Positions 1 to 5,309 of a stretch of 6,657 nucleotides of DNA are shown piece by piece. Under the pieces are notes generated by a model. That model did not search any database, was not told where the DNA came from, and saw only the letters and a program-made list of their open reading frames with translations. The stretch comes from Ruminococcus sp. UBA4385. GTDB lineage: Bacteria; Bacillota_A; Clostridia; Oscillospirales; Ruminococcaceae. The translations under genes and the position numbers were made by a program. The stretch lies in the NCBI GenBank assembly GCA_002391065.1, contig DGRP01000053.1:1-6657 (forward strand), in the 5' to 3' direction. The stretch's first letter is position 1, and the number at the start of each line of letters is the position of its first letter.

Positions 1-17
1 TCTTTGATCGAGCACAA

Positions 18-90
18 TGGGGCGTACAGGGCTCGAACCTGTGACCCTCTGCTTGTAAGGCAGATGCTCTCCCAGCTGAGCTAAACTCCC
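18..90 (-). tRNA. tRNA-Val (anticodon UAC), with a mispaired acceptor stem
   Basis: Read on the minus strand, this is a 73-nt cloverleaf. It has a GCTC/GAGC D stem, a TCTGC/GCAGA anticodon stem around loop CTTACAA (anticodon TAC, reading GUA valine codons) and an ACAGG/CCTGT T stem around TTCGAGC. The discriminator is A, as expected for tRNA-Val. No CCA is encoded: ATTG follows the acceptor strand. The odd part is the acceptor stem. The 5' strand GGGAGTT faces the 3' strand ACGCCCC, giving three G-C pairs and a terminal T-A, but A4/C69, G5/G68 and T6/C67 are mismatched. The 3' strand would pair perfectly with GGGGCGT, so the two ends look as if they come from different tRNA versions. It could be a functional but weakened tRNA, a chimera, or a pseudogene. 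Confidence 0.9.
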
Positions 91-100
91 AAACGCTGGT

Positions 101-121
101 GTTGGGGATAAGTCCCACAAC
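101..121 (-). other. Hairpin in the 5' leader of the tRNA transcript
   Basis: On the minus strand the sequence GTTG-T-GGGA-CTTA-TCCC-CAAC folds into an 8-bp stem with a single bulged T and a 4-nt loop. It begins within one or two bases of the start point predicted from the upstream -10 box and ends ten bases before the mature tRNA 5' end. The whole pre-tRNA leader would therefore be structured. It could protect the 5' end or affect RNase P processing; no function is established by the sequence alone. Confidence 0.5.
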
Positions 122-128
122 AATAAAT

Positions 129-157
129 ATTATACAGCATTATCGCCCGTTTGTCAA
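129..157 (-). promoter_or_regulatory. Perfect-consensus housekeeping promoter for tRNA-Val
   Basis: On the minus strand, TTGACA (157-152) and TATAAT (134-129) are separated by exactly 17 bases. Both hexamers match the sigma-70/sigma-A consensus at all six positions. Transcription is predicted to start near 122, about 31 bases before the tRNA. Such a strong promoter fits a stable-RNA gene and argues that the tRNA is actively transcribed despite its odd acceptor stem. Confidence 0.85.
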
Positions 158-239
158 GCGTTTTCTGAAAAAAATACAATTTTGTGCAATCTGCCCTGCT
201 CTATGAGCTCAAACATACTGTCGTACTGCATAATACACA

Positions 240-269
240 AAAAATCGGACAGAGCCCTGTCCGATTTTT
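240..269 (-). terminator. Intrinsic terminator after the signal-peptidase-like gene
   Basis: An 8-bp stem, TCGGACAG/CTGTCCGA with a 4-nt loop, is flanked by A and T runs that extend the pairing. On the minus strand the hairpin ends in a run of Ts only a few bases beyond the stop codon at 273-275. The symmetry means it could also stop plus-strand transcription. It separates the protein gene from the tRNA promoter just downstream. Confidence 0.85.
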
Positions 270-272
270 ATA

Positions 273-1370
273 TTACTTGTTATTGTTATTGTTGAGCTGG
301 TCTTTCAGCTTCTGCTGTTCCTGCTCCATAAGCTTCATAAGATCCTCAAGCGACTGTGCCGAGCTGCCTGCGCTTGGTGCAGAGGTTTTCTCTGTCGGGC
401 GAGGTCTTGCAGCTGTTGTTCTGGGTCTGCGTCTTACGGGCCTTCTTGCTGCGGTTCTTCTTGCAGCAGGTGCGTTCAGGTCGAGCTTGAGGTCATTGTC
501 ATCACCGAATGAAGGTGTCTCAATAGTTCTCGGAGCCGGTGTCTGAACGGCTGCGGGAGCTTCCTGCTCTGCAGGCTTGGAGAACTGAACATTATTCTCA
601 GGCTCAAATCTGATCTCCTCCTGAGGTGCATAAGTCTGCTGAGCAAATGCGCCGTCATCAGAAGCCACTGTCTGCTGCTCATTCTGCTTATTGAGGTGGT
701 TAGCGATCTGTTCGCCCTCATTCTGTCCGCCGAAGAGGAAGTCGTCGAGGCTGACATTTTCAGTCTCGTTGCCCTTCTCAAACTCGTCTTCATCGTCATC
801 GTCTTCATCATCTTCGTAAGACGAGCCTGTAGCAATTGCAATAATGAGCTCAATTACAATAAGCAGGAAAACAGGAACTGCCAGACAAACGATAAAGCCG
901 AACTTAGAAATAACAAAGTTGAGTACCTTACCTGCTGTTCTATAGTAGCTTGAAGCAGTACCGACTATATTCTTTGACTTTATCTGATAAAGCTTGTTAG
1001 GATTATTCTCCTGATAAATTGTGTAGATAACACCGCTTTTATCCTCAGCCTCGCTGATGTCATAAAGTCTGAAAACGCTTGTACCCACTCCCGGAACGTT
1101 CTCACAGACGATAGCCTCGCCGATCTTATCAACACTCGGGGTAGTATTATTTGATGCTATTACCAGTGAGCCCTGCGGAACACTGTCACCCATTGCGGTC
1201 GAATCCATAAGGTAGAGACTGTATCCTGCAATTGTCGGTGTAACATCTTTATTCTTGAAAATAACCTTGCTTATCAGCAGAAGAATACCTGCTTCAAGTA
1301 TAATAAAAACTATAAAGAATATCAGGACATTTTTTCCTGCCGAAGATTTCTGCTTGGTAGCACTGCTCAT
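273..1370 (-). CDS. Signal-peptidase-I-like (SipW/ER type) membrane protein, probably non-catalytic
   Basis: A 365-residue protein with a basic N-terminus, a membrane span at about 14-36, an outside domain at about 37-155, a second span at about 156-181 and a long cytoplasmic tail. The outer domain resembles the S26B (SipW/ER) signal peptidase core. The block DSTAM...PQGSLVIAS (56-73) lines up with the SGSM-EP...GDLV catalytic motif, and SVFRLYDI (98-105) lines up with the family's HRV motif. In these alignments the nucleophile Ser is Ala59 and the general-base His is Phe100, so protease activity is unlikely. The tail has an acidic stretch (185-199, nearly all D/E), a Gln/Pro-rich linker, an Arg/Pro-rich stretch (304-326), a short predicted helix (340-359) and a run of five Asn near the end. 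The ATG at 1370 has an AGGAAGG site about 10 bases upstream; an ATG at 1380 is out of frame. The gene has its own promoter and terminator. The family assignment is remote, from motif pattern and topology; an unrelated two-span envelope protein is the alternative. Confidence 0.75.
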   Translation of the reverse strand: MSSATKQKSSAGKNVLIFFIVFIILEAGILLLISKVIFKNKDVTPTIAGYSLYLMDSTAMGDSVPQGSLVIASNNTTPSVDKIGEAIVCENVPGVGTSVFRLYDISEAEDKSGVIYTIYQENNPNKLYQIKSKNIVGTASSYYRTAGKVLNFVISKFGFIVCLAVPVFLLIVIELIIAIATGSSYEDDEDDDDEDEFEKGNETENVSLDDFLFGGQNEGEQIANHLNKQNEQQTVASDDGAFAQQTYAPQEEIRFEPENNVQFSKPAEQEAPAAVQTPAPRTIETPSFGDDNDLKLDLNAPAARRTAARRPVRRRPRTTAARPRPTEKTSAPSAGSSAQSLEDLMKLMEQEQQKLKDQLNNNNNK

Positions 1371-1403
1371 AAGAGTACATTCCTTCCTTTTATTAAGACA
1401 GAC

Positions 1404-1426
1404 AAGCAGCGCACACAGCGCCGCTT
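1404..1426 (-). other. Stable hairpin in the 5' untranslated leader
   Basis: On the minus strand AAGCGGCGC and GCGCTGCTT form a 9-bp stem with one G-U pair around the 5-nt loop TGTGT. It lies between the predicted start of transcription (near 1456) and the ribosome site at about 1381-1388. No T run follows it, so it is not a typical terminator. It may stabilise the mRNA or affect translation of the signal-peptidase-like gene. Confidence 0.45.
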
Positions 1427-1462
1427 CCTGACCGAATTATTTCATTTTGCGGTTCAATTTTT

Positions 1463-1491
1463 ATTATAGCACATGATTTTATAAATTTCAA
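1463..1491 (-). promoter_or_regulatory. Promoter of the signal-peptidase-like gene
   Basis: On the minus strand TTGAAA (1491-1486) and TATAAT (1468-1463) are spaced by 17 bases, and TGC directly before TATAAT makes an extended -10 element. The predicted start near 1456 gives a leader of about 85 bases. The promoter sits in the gap behind the lipoprotein gene, where no convincing terminator is visible, so readthrough from upstream may also feed this gene. Confidence 0.8.
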
Positions 1492-1527
1492 CCGTTTTAA
1501 CACTTTTTTCACGAATTAAGCCGCACT

Positions 1528-2775
1528 TTACCTGAAGAAAACAGTAATAGTGTACAGACCGTCATTCTTTACAAGGGCAAATTCATTGGTAGCCCAGCCT
1601 GAACCTGTCTGGTTAACTGCTTCAAACAGAATGTTATATATTTCAGCGCCCGAGCCTGTATAGTCATCAAAAAGCTCGGAAACCGCCTGATTGTAGTGGT
1701 CAGCGTCGGAGCACTTTATTCTTGCAGCATAGTCGCCGTCAGTCATTGACGAAACCGCAGCATACTGCATAACATCATAAGCGGAGGTAACACCGTCATA
1801 ATAGTAACCCATTCTGATATAGTATCCCAGCGATTCAGAGGAAGCAGTCGGGTAGGTGATATATCTGTTTTCGTCTGCCTCATGTGTAATGGAGATTTCC
1901 TCATCGGTCAGGCCAAAGTAGTCATATCTTCTGTAGGGCGAGCCCGAGGCTGTCATAGGATCGTTCCATGTTACATCAACGTTTGTCCATTCGTCTTCTA
2001 TTTTTATCTTATTCCAGATATGAGGCTGAGGTCCTTGCTCATCGGAAGCAAAGCCGCTTACGCATATGCAGTCTATATCAGCCCTTGCACAAAGAAGCTG
2101 CATAGCCTTAGTATAGCCCTCGCATACAGCCATGCCCTCAACAAGGCAGCCGTAAGCCGAATGCGGAGCAGAGCCGCTTTCCGAATACTGGCAGTTGTCA
2201 ACTATAGTATCGTGGAAATAAAGCACCTTCTTATAATCAGACCAGCCCTCATTCACTCCCGACATTATATCGTCAAGCTTCTGATCGAGCATAGCTCTTT
2301 TAAGCTTAGCCTCATCTTTTGTCATAGAGTAGTAAAGCCTGAGGTTAGTGACATTTCCGTTTTTATCAACGCTTATCGAGTACTCCGAGCCTATATAGTC
2401 GATATACGGCATCTGCGAGAGTATTATCCCGATAAAGTCGCTTATATCCTCACGGCTGATTACAGAGCCGTCAAGGGCTATATCATCTTCAAAGTCGGTT
2501 ATTCTTCTGTAAATGTCGCTCAGAGTTCTCTTCTGAGCATCTGTCATATTTTCTGTAACAAGCTGAGCTGACTTCGGAATGTTAAAGGTTTCGGTCGGAG
2601 CAGTGTTCTGCTCACGGTAGGGCATAGTACGGCTGACATACCCGGACGAGCTGCTGCCGGTAACGGTCGTATTTTCGTTCTTGGAGCTGCTGTGCTCTAC
2701 AGCCATGCAGCCGCCAAGCAGCATAGCAGCAGTCAGTATTCCAAGCAATGACTTTTTAGAAACCATTCCTGTCAC
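1528..2775 (-). CDS. Lipoprotein with a transglutaminase-like (Cys-His-Asp) domain
   Basis: A 415-residue exported protein. From the GTG start the N-terminus is MTGMVSKKS followed by a hydrophobic stretch and the lipobox LGGC, so Cys23 should be lipidated and the protein anchored outside the membrane. A Ser/Thr/Asn-rich linker follows (about 28-60). The central part carries the transglutaminase-like core: AVCEGYTKA with nucleophile Cys218, PHIWNKI with His252 and NVDVTWNDP with Asp267, so the catalytic triad is intact. Such domains act as peptidases or amide-modifying enzymes on peptides or the cell wall; the substrate here is unknown. The C-terminal 100 residues match no family I recognise. 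GTG at 2775 is chosen because AGGGAGAGG (2782-2790) lies 6 bases upstream. A TTG nine codons before the ATG lacks a ribosome site, and the ATG at 2766 is 15 bases from it. The gene follows the CorC-type gene by 37 bases, in one transcription unit. Confidence 0.88.
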   Translation of the reverse strand: MTGMVSKKSLLGILTAAMLLGGCMAVEHSSSKNENTTVTGSSSSGYVSRTMPYREQNTAPTETFNIPKSAQLVTENMTDAQKRTLSDIYRRITDFEDDIALDGSVISREDISDFIGIILSQMPYIDYIGSEYSISVDKNGNVTNLRLYYSMTKDEAKLKRAMLDQKLDDIMSGVNEGWSDYKKVLYFHDTIVDNCQYSESGSAPHSAYGCLVEGMAVCEGYTKAMQLLCARADIDCICVSGFASDEQGPQPHIWNKIKIEDEWTNVDVTWNDPMTASGSPYRRYDYFGLTDEEISITHEADENRYITYPTASSESLGYYIRMGYYYDGVTSAYDVMQYAAVSSMTDGDYAARIKCSDADHYNQAVSELFDDYTGSGAEIYNILFEAVNQTGSGWATNEFALVKNDGLYTITVFFR

Positions 2776-2781
2776 CGTTGT

Positions 2782-2790
2782 CCTCTCCCT
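2782..2790 (-). promoter_or_regulatory. Ribosome binding site that favours the GTG start
   Basis: AGGGAGAGG on the minus strand ends 6 bases before GTG (2775) and 15 bases before ATG (2766). The spacing favours GTG as the start of the lipoprotein gene. Either start leaves the signal peptide and lipobox intact. Confidence 0.6.
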
Positions 2791-2812
2791 CAATAAAGTT
2801 ACTTTTCTAAGC

Positions 2813-3673
2813 TTACTTGCTCTCTTTCAGCCAGACCCTCAGCCTGACTATCTTTTTATCGCTGACCTCAGCTATTGAGAATCTTATGTCCTGCCATTCG
2901 AGTTCAGCCGTTTCTCCGTCCTCGGGAATATGCCCCAGAAGCTCCGTCACGAAGCCTCCTATAGTATCATAATCCCCGTCATATTCTCTGCCGAGCGCTT
3001 CCATTACCTCTTCGCAGCCTGCAGTGCCCAGCACCTCAAGCTTTCCGTCGCTCAGCTTTATTATCTCCTCAGTCTCGTCGTCATATTCGTCCTGAATACT
3101 TCCGACTATCGTTTCGAGAAGGTCTTCCATAGTGATAATTCCGGCAGTACCGCCGTAGTCATCTACCACAACAGCTATCTGCCCTCTCTGGGTCGTGAAC
3201 TGCTCAAACAGCTCGCCGCATTTGTTGCTTTCGGGCACGAACATGATATCTCTCATAAATTTGCTGACAGGGGCATCTCTGTCGCTGTCATCGAGCACCA
3301 GTCTGAGCAGGTCTTTTGCAAAGACCACTCCGCAGATATTGTCATTGTTCTCATGGTAAACAGGGATCCTTGAAAAGCCCTCGTCAATAATGAGCTTTAT
3401 CGCCTCTGTGACAGGGCGGTTATCCTCAATTGCAGTCATTTCAGTCCTGTGAGTCATGACCTCACGCACCTCAATGTCATCAAAATCGAAGATATTGCTT
3501 ATCATTTCGGCCTGGCTCTCTTCAATAACGCCCGACTCTCCGCCCTCATTGACCATAAGAAGTATCTCCTCCTCGGTCAGAGCACGTTTCTGCTCTCCTT
3601 TAACGCCCATGAGCCTGAGCCCTGCTCTTAAAAAGAACCTTCCGAGACTTCGGTTTGGCCCGTCCTGATCCAT
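2813..3673 (-). CDS. CorC/HlyC-type protein: CBS pair plus transporter-associated domain, without DUF21
   Basis: A 286-residue soluble protein. After a short basic N-terminus comes the EEEILLMVNEGGESGVIEE region that precedes the CBS pair in this family. CBS1 is at about 70-127, beginning VREVMTHR (the usual motif is MTPR). CBS2 is at about 135-192 and contains VVVDDYGGTAGIITMEDLLE, the family signature. A CorC_HlyC domain fills about 203-283. CBS pairs bind adenine nucleotides and the family is linked to magnesium/cobalt efflux or tolerance. Most Gram-positive relatives are about 430 residues with an N-terminal DUF21 membrane domain; here there is none, and the upstream 200 bases leave no room for it, so the layout matches the short CorC (YbeX) form. 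ATG at 3673 is chosen because AGAAAGG lies 8 bases upstream; an in-frame GTG at 3682 overlaps that site. It is the first gene of a unit with the transglutaminase lipoprotein. Confidence 0.92.
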   Translation of the reverse strand: MDQDGPNRSLGRFFLRAGLRLMGVKGEQKRALTEEEILLMVNEGGESGVIEESQAEMISNIFDFDDIEVREVMTHRTEMTAIEDNRPVTEAIKLIIDEGFSRIPVYHENNDNICGVVFAKDLLRLVLDDSDRDAPVSKFMRDIMFVPESNKCGELFEQFTTQRGQIAVVVDDYGGTAGIITMEDLLETIVGSIQDEYDDETEEIIKLSDGKLEVLGTAGCEEVMEALGREYDGDYDTIGGFVTELLGHIPEDGETAELEWQDIRFSIAEVSDKKIVRLRVWLKESK

Positions 3674-3681
3674 GATCTTCA

Positions 3682-3688
3682 CCTTTCT
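3682..3688 (-). promoter_or_regulatory. Ribosome binding site that fixes the ATG start of the CorC-type gene
   Basis: AGAAAGG on the minus strand is 8 bases before ATG at 3673. The alternative in-frame GTG at 3682 would overlap this site and has no other ribosome site upstream. Confidence 0.65.
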
Positions 3689-3711
3689 GTGTTAAAAGAC
3701 GCTGTTCACAC
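3689..3711. repeat. Imperfect inverted repeat next to the CorC ribosome site
   Basis: GTGTTAA and TTCACAC flank a 9-base centre and match as inverted arms at 6 of 7 positions. The repeat lies in the predicted leader of the CorC-type mRNA, directly upstream of AGAAAGG. It could be an operator or a weak RNA hairpin near the ribosome site; chance is also possible. Confidence 0.3.
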
Positions 3712-3747
3712 TATATCTGCACAAATACAAATATTTTCCCACTTAAT

Positions 3748-3776
3748 ATTGTACACGAACCGACAGCATTTGTCAA
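3748..3776 (-). promoter_or_regulatory. Promoter of the CorC-lipoprotein unit
   Basis: On the minus strand TTGACA (3776-3771) and TACAAT (3753-3748) are 17 bases apart: a perfect -35 and a one-mismatch -10. The predicted start near 3741 gives a leader of about 68 bases before the CorC ATG. It should also drive the lipoprotein gene, since only 37 bases and no terminator separate the two. Confidence 0.8.
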
Positions 3777-3910
3777 TAGATTTTTAAGAATTCCGTAAAA
3801 AATATTTGCTTTTTCCAAACCTTCGTAAGAAGCCCTTGAAAACAATGCGCATTTTCGCAGAACTTTTATACAATATGACCTCTGAGAGCTTTATGTGCAG
3901 CTCAACCCTC

Positions 3911-3939
3911 TTGAAAAGGTCGGAAAAATGTGGTATACT
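3911..3939 (+). promoter_or_regulatory. Promoter of the glutamine-synthetase-like operon
   Basis: TTGAAA (3911-3916) and TATACT (3934-3939) are 17 bases apart, with TGG before the -10 giving an extended -10 element. The predicted start near 3946 leaves a leader of only about 30 bases before the ATG at 3976. That is too short for the paired hairpins an ANTAR regulator would bind. Confidence 0.78.
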
Positions 3940-3975
3940 AAAACTAACAATGCTGCCGAAAGGAGTGTATGCAAA

Positions 3976-5295
3976 ATGAAATACACCGAAATGGAGGTAC
4001 TGCAGTTCTGTGAGGAGAACGATGTCAAGTTCGTAAAGCTCATGTTCTGCGATGTTTTTGGAAATCTGAGGACTATATCTATACTGTCGGGAATGCTGAA
4101 TGAGGTGTTTCGCTCAGGGCTTACGTTCAGCACCTCTGACGAGTCGGGCTTTCTGGGTGCGGCGTACTGCAATCTGAAAATATTCCCTGACCCAGATACT
4201 ATGGCTCTGCTGCCGTGGAGACCTCAGCACGGAAGAGTAGTGCGCTTTTTCTGCCATGTCAGGTACGAGGACGGCACTGCCTTTGAGGGCGACGGAAGGT
4301 TCTTCCTTAAAAATGCGGTCGATTATGCCGCAGGAAAGGGGTATAATTTCAGGATAGGTACCTCCTGCGAGTTTTACTGCTTTGAAAAAGACCAGAATGA
4401 CCGTCCAACGGACATTCCGCTTGATCAGGCAGGCTACTGCGACTGTGCGCCGAATGATAAGGGTGAGAACCTGCGCCGTGACATCTGTCTGACACTGGAA
4501 AAAATGGATATAATGCCTGAAAGCTCACGCCATGAGCACGGCCCGGGTCAGAACGAGGTTGACTTCATGTATGCATCACCGCTGCAGGCGGCTGACAATC
4601 TTGTGACCTTCAAAAATGTGGTTAAAACTATGGCTGACAGGAACGGTCTGTATGCAAGCTTTATGCCTAAGCCCCTGCCGGATACCTTCGGCTCGGGACT
4701 GCATATAACGCTAATGTGCATGAAGGGGACTGAAAATATCTTCGACCCGAAGCTTGATATGCTCTCTGAGGAAGCAGCGAGCATGATAGCAGGCATACTT
4801 GGCAGGGCAAGCGAGCTTACCCTGCTCTTTGACCCGACAACCAACTCCTACAGCCGTTTCGGAGACAGGCTTGCGCCTGCCTATGTGAGCTGGTCTAAAG
4901 CGAATTATTCGCAGCTTTTGCGCACTCTTAAAAGAGGCCGCAAGGAAAACGGCCTGATACTCAGGTCGCCCGATAATTCCTGCAATCCTTATTTTGCGAT
5001 AGGACTGCTCATTTATGCGTGTCTGGAGGGCGCAATAAAAAAAGAAAAGCTCTGTCCTCCGATAGAGAAGCCCTACAGCGCTATGTCTGATGAAGAGAAA
5101 AATGGCCTCAGAAGCCTTCCGAGAGACCTCGGCGAAGCCATTGCCGAGGCTGAAAAGAGCGATTTTCTCAGAGACCTTATCCCGGAGGACTTCTTCGAGT
5201 GCTATCTTGAAAACAGACGCAGGCTCTGGAGTGAGTATCAGAGCTCTGAGGACAGGCAGGCATTTGACCGCAAGCACTATTTCAATTTTATCTGA
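3976..5295 (+). CDS. Glutamine synthetase type I family protein with a degenerate active site
   Basis: A 439-residue protein covering the whole GSI fold: N-terminal beta-grasp (KFVKLMFCDVFGNLRTISI, about 18-36), then the catalytic domain with EGDGRFFLK, GENLRRDI, PGQNEVDF (E187 and E194), FMPKPLPDTFGSGLH (H243), NSYSRFG and RSPDNSCNPYFAIG. Overall similarity is plain, but by alignment from memory with B. subtilis and Salmonella enzymes key residues are missing. The ammonium-site Asp (D50) is Ser52, the n2-metal Glu (E129) is Ser130, the flap Glu (E327) is Leu299, the substrate-binding Arg (R339) is Tyr311 and the second n2-metal Glu (E357) is Ile328. E132, E187, E194, H243 and R330 remain. 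Glutamine synthesis is therefore doubtful; a different ligase or a non-catalytic sensor is possible. ATG at 3976 follows AAAGGAG by 10 bases; an in-frame ATG at 3895 lies upstream of the promoter. It leads an operon with DUF1275 and ANTAR genes. Confidence 0.93.
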   Translation: MKYTEMEVLQFCEENDVKFVKLMFCDVFGNLRTISILSGMLNEVFRSGLTFSTSDESGFLGAAYCNLKIFPDPDTMALLPWRPQHGRVVRFFCHVRYEDGTAFEGDGRFFLKNAVDYAAGKGYNFRIGTSCEFYCFEKDQNDRPTDIPLDQAGYCDCAPNDKGENLRRDICLTLEKMDIMPESSRHEHGPGQNEVDFMYASPLQAADNLVTFKNVVKTMADRNGLYASFMPKPLPDTFGSGLHITLMCMKGTENIFDPKLDMLSEEAASMIAGILGRASELTLLFDPTTNSYSRFGDRLAPAYVSWSKANYSQLLRTLKRGRKENGLILRSPDNSCNPYFAIGLLIYACLEGAIKKEKLCPPIEKPYSAMSDEEKNGLRSLPRDLGEAIAEAEKSDFLRDLIPEDFFECYLENRRRLWSEYQSSEDRQAFDRKHYFNFI

Positions 5296-5309
5296 CGGGA
5301 AGATATTTT

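Larger units (their letters stand above)
3674..3975. other. Divergent intergenic region
   Basis: About 300 AT-rich bases separate the minus-strand CorC gene from the plus-strand glutamine-synthetase-like gene. It holds the CorC leader with an inverted repeat, one outward promoter for each side and the ribosome site AAAGGAG at 3959-3965. Between the promoters (about 3780-3905) only weak short stems are visible (for example CTTC-GTAA-GAAG at 3821-3832 and GAGCT/AGCTC at 3886-3903). The latter lies just upstream of the -35 box and could be an operator. I see no tRNA, no remnant of a DUF21 gene and no convincing riboswitch. Confidence 0.7.

Noticed and set aside
184..546. A plus-strand open frame with a hydrophobic, Leu/Cys-rich translation over the terminator and the signal-peptidase-like tail
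   Set aside because: It spans a strong terminator and is antisense to low-complexity coding sequence; the apparent membrane segment comes from reading the Asn/Gln repeat in reverse.
1882..2571. A long plus-strand open frame opposite the lipoprotein gene
   Set aside because: It lies antisense to a gene with a lipobox and an intact transglutaminase triad, has no ribosome site or recognisable domain, and its composition is that of a reverse-frame shadow.
3690..3710. A GlnR-like box (TGTTA...TCACA)
   Set aside because: The half sites are 11 bases apart rather than the 7 of the GlnR consensus, and they lie in the CorC leader rather than near the glutamine-synthetase-like promoter.
3821..3859. 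Two small stems (CTTC-GTAA-GAAG and TGCG-CATTTT-CGCA) as an ANTAR target
   Set aside because: Each stem is only 4 bp, the loops do not have the A1/G4 pattern, and they lie upstream of the operon's promoter, so they would not be in the transcript.
3895..3975. An upstream in-frame ATG that would extend the glutamine-synthetase-like protein by 27 residues
   Set aside because: It precedes the predicted promoter (3911-3939), has no ribosome site, and the added residues do not resemble the family. ATG at 3976 has AAAGGAG at good spacing and gives the usual N-terminus.
3950..3979. A nine-codon reading frame (MLPKGVYAK) whose TGA overlaps the ATG of the glutamine-synthetase-like gene
   Set aside because: The ATGA overlap looks like translational coupling, but the frame has no ribosome site and starts only a few bases after the predicted transcription start, so chance is the simpler view.
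4711..5277. A minus-strand open frame opposite the glutamine-synthetase-like gene
   Set aside because: It is the mirror of a strongly conserved coding region, lacks a start signal and resembles no protein family.
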